64,000 nucleotides of DNA from Nemertoderma westbladi. Lineage: Eukaryota; Xenacoelomorpha; Nemertodermatida; Nemertodermatidae. Each line of letters starts with the position of its first letter. Within the stretch, counting starts at the first letter, position 1. This document shows, in pieces, positions 11,188 through 21,313 of this stretch. The position numbers were made by a program, and so were the translations under genes. A model generated the notes under the pieces. That model was not told the DNA's origin. It ran no database searches and was given only the letters and a program-made list of their open reading frames with translations. The stretch covers positions 62,001 to 126,000 of the forward strand of contig JAUCBJ010000648.1 in NCBI GenBank assembly GCA_032718475.1, written 5' to 3'.

Positions 11188-11317
11188 GCAAGGCAGACAC
11201 TATTAGTGTAAAGTGACTAATAAGCCAGCTTGTTTATTATTTATCTATATAACTATAGGCAAGGCAGGCACTACTAGTTTAAAGTGACTAATAAACCAGC
11301 TTGCTTATTATTTATCT
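11188..11317 (+). repeat. Dispersed 70-bp repeat, copies 2 and 3
   Basis: Two head-to-tail copies of the repeat at 10208-10278, the second ending in CTCGC instead of the full unit. Confidence 0.85.
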
Positions 11318-12239
11318 CGCAAAATGATTCCCCGGAGTATTCTGAGTTAGAATCATTAGCTAAATAATTTATTTGAGGTGTTGACATGATACATTAATAT
11401 TTCAGTATCAATGCTATCGGCTTAAGGTAAGTTTTAATAATTTTTACAAATTGGGTTGCCTCCGCACCTAAAAACATATTACTTTTAAAACACAAATTTC
11501 CTGTTAATACCTCTGCCTTTCATTAATCCTCTGTGCTCCTTTGGGTTGGGGTGGTGCAGATTAAGAGGGCGGTTGAAGCGAAGGGGGGAACTTTCCTCTC
11601 TTCTTTGATTTATTCTTATTGGCAGTTTGGTTAAATTTCTTATTTATTCATTGAAATGTCTTAAGTACCGATTTTGGGATATAATTGCTCAGTTTTAATC
11701 TGTATCTGATAACTGAGCCTCGTCCTGCAAGAAGGCTCCACGAACTAAAAAAAGTATTTTTGTACTAAAATGTCATGAGAAAGTTGAACGTTCGCATTTC
11801 TCATTCTGAAAGTCTACTGACTGTAAATACAGATGAGGGACAAAGAATTCTATGAAATAAAATATTTTATTGAAACTCGTATGTACCCAATTGATGTTGG
11901 AAATGACAAAAAAAGGTAAAAGATCTAATTTCCATAGGAAATGCTTAAAAATATGAACTTGATTCAGGTAATTTTTTAGAAGAATTATTGACAATAAAAA
12001 AAGTACGCTGCATTGTGAACCTGGAAGAACCAAATAATCCAAATAATTTCATTAAAACATTTAATGAAGGCGATGAAATTAGTTGCGAGGCCGGCAACGC
12101 ACTGGCAGGAAGAGATTGGAAAAATTGTTGCTAATGGGGTGGGGTGCTTATTGTGGTCAATGCAGTCCGATGATAAAAATGTAATAATTATGAATACTAA
12201 TAATTACTAGGATCGGCATGCTGCATTGCAGCTGCATTT
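11318..12239. other. Region without recognisable features
   Basis: AT-rich sequence; only short frames without family features on either strand. No RNA gene or repeat unit recognised. Confidence 0.5.
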
Positions 12240-12422
12240 TTAAGAATGCTGTGCCGGCTTGTCAACAAAATTGCACCGCCACAACTCCTTATCACCCATG
12301 ACATTTGCTAGATCATCCGCATCTTCAAGGTCAGTGTCCTTTAAGATGCGTCTCAAGAAAGTCATGGGCTGTCCACCATGCTTATTCACTCCATGAGGCT
12401 GCCAAAGTACAATATTATGCAC
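12240..12422 (-). pseudogene. Fragment resembling the C-terminal tail of a non-LTR retrotransposon ORF
   Basis: A 60-residue minus-strand frame has the order HG, a GGQP turn, TFLRRILKDT, a DADDLANVM stretch and DKELW. This resembles the conserved G-x-P...D...L...DR..W ending of many LINE reverse transcriptase proteins. There is no RT domain beside it, so it would be a 5'-truncated scrap. The match is by pattern memory only. Confidence 0.4.
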
Positions 12423-12493
12423 TGGCTGGTCCTCACAGCGAAAGCAATGTCGTGCAAAGGATTACTAATAATTGAGGAATAGTAGGCCTATAA

Positions 12494-12578
12494 GGGGATT
12501 CATTTAAACCTAGATTGTATTGAATCCCGCTAATAAAGGGATTTATTTAAACCTAGGTTGTATTGAATCCCGTTTTTC
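12494..12578 (+). repeat. Two units of the 43-bp satellite left of element A
   Basis: Two copies of the satellite seen at 54769-64000 (GGGATTCATTTAAACCTAG then ATTGTATTGAATCCCG) directly left of the truncated 5' LTR of A. Satellite therefore lies on both sides of the retrotransposon nest. Confidence 0.85.
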
Positions 12579-12582
12579 TACA

Positions 12583-13980
12583 CAATAATCCTAAGGGATT
12601 TTCTGGGACTGTCAGACTTTTGTGATTTGCATGCGCCGCTACGGTAGCTATTCAATAAATGGAGGGCTAAGGTGCCGGTAGGCGGTGGGCACATCGGGGG
12701 GTTGGGCGACTAAGGGAGAGCGGAGGATTCAAAAGCGGGCAACGCTGGCGGGGGGTCACCGTTGCGGTCGGGCGTTTCGCACTGTAGCATGCAGACCATT
12801 CGCCGGTACAGTAATTAGGGGGCTGATGATCCAGGTTTTGTCTCTATTTAGTATTAGGGGGGCAAGAATCGGGTTAGTTAGGAAGCCAAGATGTACCCGG
12901 GAGAGGCCTGCACGTATTACAGTGTGAAGTGTGGAGTACGAAGAGTGAATTGCACAACTTTGGGCAGTGAACTGCATAATCGCGAGCTGTGATTGCTGAC
13001 GCTGATTGGTGTGTTACTGAAGTGTGCCTATGATTACGAATGCTTAGGTAGGCAGGCGCCTTTTCCCTTTGATTGATTTCTATTTCTTAGTTTACAACAA
13101 TTAATTACTGATTAGGTCAAAGTAATACGGTATTTTAGGCTATTACTAGCGAAACCTAGTGTGTAATAAATTAGAATTGCGCATTCTGGAACTCTTAGTA
13201 ATTAGTACGCCGTTACATATTTGTGACTGTAATTAGTTAGTGAAATTAAGAATTAGTACGCAGCATAGCGGAGAATAGCTAAGGTAATAATTAGGGTACT
13301 GTAAACTATTCACGCTGAGCGGTTATTTGCATTAACGGGCAATAAGCTAGATCGCATTATTCAGTACGCACAACACACTAGTAATTTGCTGGCCTAAAGC
13401 CAGCTGCAGGCAAGTTTAGACCCAGAGCGGTATTACCCACGTAGAGATAAAATACTGTACCATTTTTGATTATTTTAAATATTCTCGCATTCATACATTC
13501 CGTTAGGGAACCCCCAGTATTCGCGATTAGAAAAGGCGTAGGCATTATCGTATTTCAATAGTAAAATTAGGCATAAGAATACTCTGAGTGCAAAGCCTCT
13601 CGCACTCGTCTTAAGTAAGCTTAGGGAGCTGACTCGGGTTTATTGTTTTGGTTATTCCCGCGTGGCTCATAGATTCGAACAGTTAGCTCTCTGTCGAGCG
13701 ATCGGCAGAGAAAGGAACAAGCGATTTGCAGGAGCCGTGTAAATTTAGTAAAATATATTAGCGGACGGCAGATTAGCGCCATCCAACGGTAAGTAGCGGT
13801 TTTGTATTTAGCAGCCCTACAATTTAGTAATAGCACGCTCCTGATCGCCTTTACTTAACAGTAGAGCAGTCTTTGTGTCTTATTGGTTAGGCGGGAACTC
13901 ATTAGGTTGGCAGAGAAGTATACGGGTATTTGTCTGTTCAACAGTTCTGCTGTTAGTATAGGGGTCGCGGTTGTTTATCA
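12583..13980 (+). repeat. 5' LTR of element A, truncated
   Basis: Matches 53375-54768 with about seven substitutions and one 4-bp indel. The left end is cut and abuts satellite DNA; the right end ...TTTATCA is the LTR 3' terminus. It contains CACGTATTAC (12911-12920), the complement of the bases just after the LTR. Confidence 0.9.
12911..12920 (+). promoter_or_regulatory. Putative self-primer segment in 5' LTR of A
   Basis: CACGTATTAC is the exact reverse complement of GTAATACGTG at 13981-13990, the first ten bases after the LTR. The same word is at 53703-53712 in the 3' LTR. Confidence 0.55.
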
Positions 13981-15217
13981 GTAATACGTGATTTGTTTGC
14001 TGTAGGCTGTAGCGTACAGTAAATAGAGTATTCTTAGGCTGTTAGGTAGGATTACTGTTACTGCCGTATCAGTAATACGTGTATATTGTTTTGCTGTACT
14101 GCATACAGTAAATACGAATTAGATTACTGTATTAGGCACTGTACTGCGTACAGTAAGACAGATAGTGTATTCTTAGGCTGTTAATTTAGATTACTGTATT
14201 CATTGGTCGCATGCAGTAGTACTGTAGTACAGTAGTACATTAGGCTGATTGCTGTTACTGCGTACGGTAGAAAGGACATTTGTTTTGCTGTACCACACAC
14301 AGTATCATTAGGCTGTTAGGTTGGTGTACTGTTTTACTTACTGTACTGCATACAGTGGATGTACGGTAGTGCGTTTTACTAATTGCGAATACAGCAGTTC
14401 CTTAGGCCTTAGGGCGAATAGTAATTAGTAAGTTTTTGAAAATTTTAGCTAGGTTTGCGAGAATTCAGTTTCGGTCAAAATCATTTGTAAAATTCTAGAG
14501 TTTTGTACCGGTATGTTAGGTAACCGCTTAGTTTATTTTATACCATCTGGAGATACATGGCAAGACGGAACTTCTGAGTTTGGGGTTCGTGTGGGTCTGC
14601 GGGTTCGGTTTGCAATCAGCGAAGAGCCTGAATCTTTGGACGCGGACGTGGAATCTCACAGCAAACAAGGTTAGTTGTTCTGTTGGCACCATTGTGTTTG
14701 TGGAAGCAGTAAAAAATTATCGGTTGTTTAACTGCGAAGCTGAACTCAATTTATTAGTTAGGATAGTTAGGTTTAGCCGGCCATGGTTTTTTGAATCGCT
14801 CAAGTTAGAGAGAGAGTTAGAGAGAGTCGCAGCCCGAAGATGTAGCCACGCGCTAGTGGATACATATAATATTTGAAATTAAAATTACATTGATTAGAGC
14901 TATATATGTAAAATTAGAAATATTCGGGTGGCAAATTTATTTTGAATATTTTGTATTAGATTCAGAAATTATTTTGTGTCATACCGGTATTTAATTGCTA
15001 TATAATAGCTATATAATAATATTTTTGTTTAAATATTGTGCTAGTATTTGCTATAACTATACCCCATTAAATTCACAATATTGCATTGCGAATTTATTTT
15101 GACATTTTGGACCAACTGATTATTAGACAAATAATTTGACCGTATTTTCGGTTAAATTATAATTATATCTCGAAATTTTGCGAGATTTTTGCCGGAAGGC
15201 AAAACATTATTTAGACT
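13981..15217 (+). other. Leader of element A with putative primer-binding site
   Basis: Starts GTAATACGTG directly at the LTR edge, with no TGG tRNA-type site. A second GTAATACGTG, again preceded by ATCA, occurs at about 14072-14081. The first 420 bp are crowded with TACTG and CAGTA words that can pair with each other, so a structured RNA is likely. A 98-codon frame at 14580-14876 has no supported start or family match. No other gene seen. Confidence 0.6.
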
Positions 15218-17878
15218 ATGAGTGTCTCAGACAAGGAGGCACTAGAGGACAGCTATGAGACGGCGGCTGGACCGCCGACTGACGATAGCGTCAATATTAC
15301 TGTTGACGACAATGCCGACTATGATGACGCAGCGAGCGACGCTGACGTAAGTGAACAGGAGGACGAGACAGTGACTAGTGAGGAAGAACAACAACCTCAA
15401 GTAATAGTATTAGGATCCCCTACCGCTACTGTAAGGAAGGACTGCACAGCAGCCCGGACAGAGGTGAGTGATAGGGATGGTAGTGTAGCAGAAGCGAGAG
15501 CCCGGAGCCCGGTTTCCAGACCTGTGGGTATGGTAAGTGCCGTGGTCCCAACGGCTGTAAGGAGTACCCGTAGTTCCCGAAATAATCCTTCAAGTCCACC
15601 GAGTGTGAGTCAGGTAAGCGAGAGAGAACTAGACATCGCGATAAAGAAGAAACTTCGCGTGCACGCCGGACATATAACTCGGACGACGGACAAGGTAAGG
15701 AAGATGTTAGCAGACTCAGCGAACATCGAAAGGGTAGGGTTAGTAGAGATTAGAAGGGGATATAACTCAGCGTTATTCAAGCAGACAGAGGAGCTTGCAG
15801 TCCTAGCGAAGAGAGCAGTGGAGTCTCAGTCGAGCGACGTGGCGACGAGGATTTACGACAGGGTTTTAGCAGCCTTGCTAGAGCACCGCGAGTTATCGGA
15901 GCGATTTCGACGAGTTAGGACGGAGAACTGGCTGCTATGGGCATCACAAGCGCAGGCGACTCAGGTGAGTGATGCAGAGTTGAGAGACTTAGTGGAGCGA
16001 GAAGAGATCCAAGATAAAGAAGAGCGCCGTTATCAGAGGGAAGTTACTAGCTGGCTGATGCAGAATGGAGTGGTGGTACCGGGCCAGGTGCTACCGACGA
16101 CGGAGAACATTCAACAGAGGACGTTGACTCCACCCGACGACGCATCCAGAGACAGTGGCGATTCCCAGGTTAGTCACGCGCGAGGGAAGGTTATATGTGC
16201 TAGATCCCTTGTTTCTCACAACTCGGCGGATGAGAGAAGACGCCGACTGGACGAAAAACAGGTGGAAGTTTTGCGTGCATCGGAAGCACGGAAGGAAGCC
16301 GAGCGGGAAAGGGAGCGAACACGTAAGTTAGACGCAAAGTTGTGGGAGTTGGAAGAGAAAGGTAAGCGTGAGCGAGCGGAACGCGAACAGAAGGAATGCG
16401 AACTCCAGCTCGAACGCGAACTCAAGGAACGCGAACTCCAGCTCGAACGCGAACGTAAGGAACGCGAACTCGAACTTGAACGCGAACAGAAAGAACGCGA
16501 ACTCCAGCTCGAACGCGAACAGAAGAAACGCGAACTCGAACTTGAATGCGAACACAAGGAACGCGAACTCGAGATCAAGAAAGAGCGACAAGCGTTGTAT
16601 GAAGAAAAGGCGCGTGTGGAAGAAGAGAGCGCAGCGAGACGAGCGAGGGAAGAAGAAGAACGTAAACTGGCGCAGTTGGAAAGTGCGAGATTAAGTTTAG
16701 AGAGCGAAGAACGGACTAGGAAGGCGAACGAAATCGCCGAGAAGGGGATGCGAATGATCGAAGAATGTGGGGCGAGTGTAGGGACCGAGTTGCGAGAACT
16801 GTTCGCACTGCAAAAGGCCGAACAGGAAGCGAGAACTCCGACTATACGCGAGTCGATGACGACCAGAATTCCTATACCCGGTCCAGCTATTACGAGTACG
16901 CGGATCGCTAAACCATTCTCTACATATCGCACGCCAGTTGGTATTAGTGCTTCACCTATCGCGCAGAATCCACAGCATCAGAACACCGCACCACTATACA
17001 CCGAACGCGACAACGGAGAGTTTAGAGGAGAAACTCCGACAGGACGAGTATTAGGCGAACCGAACCCGCGGGTTTGGAATACGCGGACGGAGCGCCGAAC
17101 CAGTGCGACGGAGAACTTCCGGGTTAAACCGGAAGAGGGATCATATGAGAGACAGCGGATTACTCAGATAGAGCCGACTATACAACAGAACCCTAGCCAG
17201 GAATTTATTACGAGGGATGAGTTGCGTGCTAGTTTAGCGCAAGCTATATCGCCGCACATCCAACCTATAACGGACATGCTTAGCAACCTACGGTTAAAGG
17301 AAGCAGCCCAGGTAAGGAGTAATTCTAATCCTAGCAGGCCTGAGTTAGATAAAGTCCAACCTAGTCAACGAGTACGCATATCAGAGGAGACTATACCACA
17401 TAGACCTCAGGTAAGGACGCCTGTCCCGAATATCCATAATCCCAATTTCGAAAATTCGGCCAAGAAATTTATTGAAGATGCTTGGGTCAGGGCCTCGGCG
17501 CGCAAACCATCGCGAGCGCTAAGGACTGACACCGAGTCAAGTGATGAAGAGGAAGACATGAGACGTCAGAAGTCCCGAAACTATAAGGAAAGAAGGACGG
17601 ATGCGGAGCAGGTAAGTTTGAACCACCGGGAAAGGACCAGACTTAACAACCCTGCAGAACTAAACCATTTGTTAACCCGGAACGACGCAACCCTTAGGGA
17701 CATAGGTAAGTTTGCTGCTAGGCAAGGACTGCCGACGCAACAACCCCAGAAGTTTATGGGCAACCACAAGCACTGGAGGATGTTTAAAACCTATGTCGAC
17801 GAACAGCTAACCAACAGCACCTTTACTCCCAACAAAGAAGTTCAACTATTTGCTTCAGATGCTCCATCGAGAACCTAG
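15218..17878 (+). CDS. gag: Element A gag polyprotein, frameshifted at its 3' end
   Basis: 886 codons from ATG 15218. The N-terminal half is acidic and rich in Ser/Thr; the middle is a long charged coiled coil (about residues 350-530) with an 11-residue Glu/Arg/Leu repeat. The last ~65 residues (FAARQGLP...KHW) match the start of the DUF1759-like region found unbroken in B and C. The frame then runs out: continuation is in the +1 frame at 17850, so a one-base indel near 17845 splits the domain. Because the break falls inside a domain that is continuous in the relatives, I favour mutation over programmed frameshifting. The product would be the structural capsid/nucleocapsid precursor. Confidence 0.85.
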   Translation: MSVSDKEALEDSYETAAGPPTDDSVNITVDDNADYDDAASDADVSEQEDETVTSEEEQQPQVIVLGSPTATVRKDCTAARTEVSDRDGSVAEARARSPVSRPVGMVSAVVPTAVRSTRSSRNNPSSPPSVSQVSERELDIAIKKKLRVHAGHITRTTDKVRKMLADSANIERVGLVEIRRGYNSALFKQTEELAVLAKRAVESQSSDVATRIYDRVLAALLEHRELSERFRRVRTENWLLWASQAQATQVSDAELRDLVEREEIQDKEERRYQREVTSWLMQNGVVVPGQVLPTTENIQQRTLTPPDDASRDSGDSQVSHARGKVICARSLVSHNSADERRRRLDEKQVEVLRASEARKEAERERERTRKLDAKLWELEEKGKRERAEREQKECELQLERELKERELQLERERKERELELEREQKERELQLEREQKKRELELECEHKERELEIKKERQALYEEKARVEEESAARRAREEEERKLAQLESARLSLESEERTRKANEIAEKGMRMIEECGASVGTELRELFALQKAEQEARTPTIRESMTTRIPIPGPAITSTRIAKPFSTYRTPVGISASPIAQNPQHQNTAPLYTERDNGEFRGETPTGRVLGEPNPRVWNTRTERRTSATENFRVKPEEGSYERQRITQIEPTIQQNPSQEFITRDELRASLAQAISPHIQPITDMLSNLRLKEAAQVRSNSNPSRPELDKVQPSQRVRISEETIPHRPQVRTPVPNIHNPNFENSAKKFIEDAWVRASARKPSRALRTDTESSDEEEDMRRQKSRNYKERRTDAEQVSLNHRERTRLNNPAELNHLLTRNDATLRDIGKFAARQGLPTQQPQKFMGNHKHWRMFKTYVDEQLTNSTFTPNKEVQLFASDAPSRT
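16368..16594 (+). repeat. Coding repeat in gag A coiled coil
   Basis: About ten 21-24 bp units encoding RELQLER/KERELEL-type heptads. Near-identical DNA units show recent expansion. The other two frames also stay open here. Confidence 0.85.
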
Positions 17879-20444
17879 AGCCATTGCTGACAACTTCGTC
17901 GGCAATGAAAGAGCATTTGAGTTAATAATGAAGATGCTTAGCGACATCTACGGGAATAAAACCAAGATGGCACAGTCGATAGTGGAAGACTTGGGTAAGG
18001 GCGGAAGGATTACAACTCCGTTAGAGCCGTTGAACTTAGCGAACGCTATTTCGAACGCATTGGACATCTTGAAGACGGTGAATCTACCTCATCATGGTGA
18101 TCATGCCGAAGTTTTGAAGAGCGTAATAAGACGTTTAAACATGCGTTATCGACAGAAATGGCGCAAATTAGAGAATAAGTTGGAGGGCCAAGGTAAAGTA
18201 TTGACACTTCAGCATATTCATGACATGATAGCCACAGACGCAGTAGCAGAGATGAAATCAAACTTCTCAGAGGAGAATATGAGAGAGTCTAAACCTGTTA
18301 CCGGTAAGTCTATGGTTAGTTTTGATGATGACAGGACCACTGTGACTTATAACTCAGTAGACAGATATAATTCGAGTACCCCAGCCTTTAGATCAGACTC
18401 GCGAGTATGGTCAGGTGAGCGGTTAGATAGACCTAGGTTAAAGCAACAGGAGTTGCCGGATGGATTTGTAGGTTGCCAATACTGTTTACTAAAGGAGGTA
18501 AGATCTGACGACCATAAGTTAGATAGTTGCAGACGGTTCAAAGAATTAAATTCGGAACAGAGAAGAGTTCAAGTGCGGATGTTGGACACCTGTTGGGCAT
18601 GTCTTGCGCCAGGTCATGTACGGCGGCAGTGCCCGAACAGCAAGGATGGATGCATGGAATGCGGCAGACTACATCACAAGTTGCTACATGCGGATTTCCA
18701 TACCCCAACGGACCGTTACTTACAGCGAAATCCTCACAGGAAGGGGAGCAAAGAACCCGTATCGATAAGAAGGAATACGTACACTGGCATCCAGGACGAT
18801 GGTTACCAACCAGGTTCGTCGGATGAGGATGGCGAGTTGAGCGCGAGAGAAGTGACCTGCCAAGGTTTCACCGCGGATAGTTCATCGACCAGCGCGCGGA
18901 CGTATTTATCATCGGCCACGTCGGAAATATTCAGCGTGATTCCGGTGAAACTTACTGGCGATAAGGGATCGAAGAGAATAGATGTAATGTTGGACACTGC
19001 GTCCACATTATCTTATATCGACGAGGAAGTGGCGAGAGCTGTTTCTAGCTTCCAGGATGCCGAGGAGATCCAAATAGAGTTGAAGTCTATGCACGGGGTA
19101 GGTGACCTCAAGGGACACAGGATATCTGTAGAACTAGATTCCCTACTTCCGAGAGACCAACACACTCGACAAGAACGGAAAGCTTTGCCATTGGACGGAT
19201 TTAAGTGTCTGGCTATGAAAGGATTCGGCAGGCAGTTAGGTAAGGTGCCGCCGATGAGTCCCATAGCACAGGAGTATTTTGACAAGCTCAGGATACCGAG
19301 ACATCAGGTAGGTTATAGGAATGTTTCTATGTTGATTGGTGCAGAACAGCTGATCGCACACCAGATATGGGAAACGAGACCAGCTGAGCCGCATGTCAAT
19401 GGACCACATGCCCATAGGACTATACTAGGTTGGTATACACGAGTACCCATGTCTTATGAGTTTACAGGTGGCGACAAGCCAATGGACAGATACGACGAAT
19501 TACAGCCTATAACTCAACCACCGTTGGTAGAACCACCAGACATAGACGAGTTTAGGAGGACCTGTGTTGACCACTATAGTGACTTTAGCGAGTCGGACGA
19601 GGAGTTGATTCCCGATAATGTTAGGTTGTCGGAACCACTTCATAACGACCGGACAGATAGTGAACCCGAGGACTACTGTTATCAGACCCGTGGGTCTGGT
19701 TCAGCAGCCCACGCTACTTATCTGAGTAACGTTTTGACTTATACCAATATAGTGGAGGTTCAAGTGGCTAAATATCGAGACCTAGACATTTTCCAATACA
19801 GTGAGGAGGAGCTACAGAAGGAATTGATACGCCAGGACCTCGAGACAGGAGCCAGAACTGTCGAATGGCTGGATAGGGACGCAATGGAACCCGGTGGATA
19901 TGACCTAGCCATGTCTACTGATGAGAAACGGTCGCTGGAGATGATGGAAGACACCATACGTCTGCTACCGACTGGACATTTTGAAGTTGGAATGTTGTGG
20001 CGTCGACAACCACCTAAGTTGGAGAACAACTACAACTTAGCCTTGAAAAGTTTGAACGGAGTAAGGGCTCGGTTGTTAAGGAATCCAGTCATTAGGGAGA
20101 AGTATTGCGCTCAGATCAACAACTATTTCGCCAAGGGATTTGCTGGGAAGGTAGAGGACCCTGACTCAGTGACAGACCAGACTTATTACCTTCCACACCA
20201 CTATGTGACTCACCCTGACAAGCCAGACAAAGTCCGAGTAGTCAACGACTGCGCAGCAGTCTATAGAGGTATGTCCCTGAATTCAGAGTTGATGGATGGT
20301 CCCAACCTGAATAATTATTTGATTGGAATACTGTTACGTTTTAGACAGCGGCGATTCGCATTTACTTGTGACATCGAGGCGATGTTCCACCAGGTAAGAG
20401 CCTGTAAGGCAGACCAGGATAGCCTTCGCTTTCTCTGGTATGAG
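17850..20444 (+). CDS. pol: Element A pol part 1: gag end, zinc knuckles, protease, start of reverse transcriptase
   Basis: Continues the DUF1759-like region (FVGNERAFEL). Zinc knuckles follow near residues 248-261 (CWACLAPGHVRRQC, CX2CX4HX4C) and 268-280 (CMECGRLHHKLLH). A retropepsin-like site LDTAS lies near residue 382 with a downstream hydrophobic strand. The first RT blocks follow: YYLPHHYV, KVRVVNDCAA, and FTCDIEAMFHQV with the first catalytic Asp. Element B is inserted exactly between two codons after FLWYE; the frame runs on into B's LTR to 20564 without meaning. The remainder of pol is at 46548-49664. Confidence 0.88.
20440..20444 (+). repeat. Target site duplication ATGAG, left
   Basis: ATGAG at 20440-20444 and again at 46543-46547, directly flanking the two LTR ends of element B. 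Confidence 0.9.
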
Positions 20445-20574
20445 TATAGAATTATATTCTCTAAATGCCGTGGATTTTCAAAATTTTATTTTATTCGAAT
20501 TAACTTTGTTATAAAGATTACATTAAGTCCTCATTTGTATTTACTATATCTATTTGTACGATGATTATTCAAGT

Positions 20575-20650
20575 GGTTCAGTAGCTCAGTCGGTAAAGCG
20601 TTGGAAATTATATGTAGTAGGTATTGAGTTCGAATCCTAGTAGGTGCGAA
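20575..20650 (+). other. tRNA-like sequence with pol III boxes inside LTR of B
   Basis: TAGCTCAGTCGG is a perfect box A and AGTTCGAATCC matches box B with one change, about 45 bp apart as in tRNA genes and tRNA-derived SINEs. The D-arm reads well; the T-stem and acceptor stem pair poorly, so it is unlikely to be a working tRNA. The same sequence is at 44779-44854 in the 3' LTR and, interrupted, in copy D. Confidence 0.65.
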
Positions 20651-20828
20651 TTATTTTTTGTGCAGAATTTCAACTCATTTAAATTAACCACTACAAATTA
20701 AATTGCATTTGCCTGTACCTAGATTAACCAATGGGACTGTAGTTATTAGATAGTAACCAATGTCGTGCAAGTTATATATTCGCTGGACCAATAGTTATCT
20801 TTAAAAACCTATTAGAACTCATAGAACA

Positions 20829-20874
20829 ATCGAGAATTTTCTCGATTGATTGCAGCACAAATTTGCTATAAAAG
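20829..20874 (+). promoter_or_regulatory. Candidate LTR promoter of B: palindrome and TATA box
   Basis: An 18-bp perfect palindrome (ATCGAGAA/TTCTCGAT, 20829-20846) precedes TATAAAAG at 20867-20874. A pol II start would be expected near 20900. Present also in the 3' LTR. Confidence 0.55.
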
Positions 20875-21291
20875 GTGCGATTTCGTTCATTAGTTAACAC
20901 AGTTGCAGACCGTTATTCTCACTTACATCCATTAGTTATTTCAGATTACATTGTATACATTATTATAATTGTTGGTTATCTGTAATAAAGTCAGAATTAT
21001 CGCTATATCTGCCCCTTTTCTATCATGTTTTACCAAGGTGAACTTAACTGAGGGACAGGATGGCAGGCTAAACATCGGGCCACAGCAATGAACGGGAACA
21101 TCTGAGGAATGTAGACAGGAGACAACCCGCAATATCATTCTTAGTTATTCGCCCATCGCCTGAAAGGTTAGACAGCGTTCAATGCCTTGCTATCTAAGTG
21201 TAAGACCAAAGATCGAAGGTAGAGGTAGTGACACGCTGTGCGCCAAAAATTACATCTAGGGACCGTACTGTCTTAATTCAGAGAAAACCCA

Positions 21292-21313
21292 CAGTAGACC
21301 TTCATATTCCTAC
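21292..21313 (+). promoter_or_regulatory. Putative self-primer segment in 5' LTR of B
   Basis: These 22 bases are the exact reverse complement of 22339-22360, the first 22 bases after the LTR. The primer 3' end (CTAC) pairs with the first bases beyond the LTR, the geometry needed to copy U5. It is followed by GGGGGAGAGGAGAGGAG. The 3' LTR copy (45496-45517) has one mismatch. Confidence 0.65.

Noticed and set aside
11773-12042. Minus-strand 89-codon frame with hydrophobic stretch as upstream receptor exon
   Set aside because: No splice sites in phase and no Ig or FN3 pattern; composition fits AT-rich chance.
12685-12927. 80-codon frame present in both LTRs of A (also 53477-53719)
   Set aside because: The LTRs are identical by descent, so presence in both is no evidence of coding; no ATG context or domain.
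14580-14876. 98-codon frame in leader of A
   Set aside because: No ATG start supported, no match to B or C leaders.
15347-17711. Real introns in gag of A because of strong donor words
   Set aside because: Frames stay open through them and I see no matching branch/acceptor pattern; the domains would be cut.
20575-20650. Functional tRNA gene
   Set aside because: Boxes A and B are good but T-stem and acceptor stem do not pair well and no clear anticodon arm is seen.
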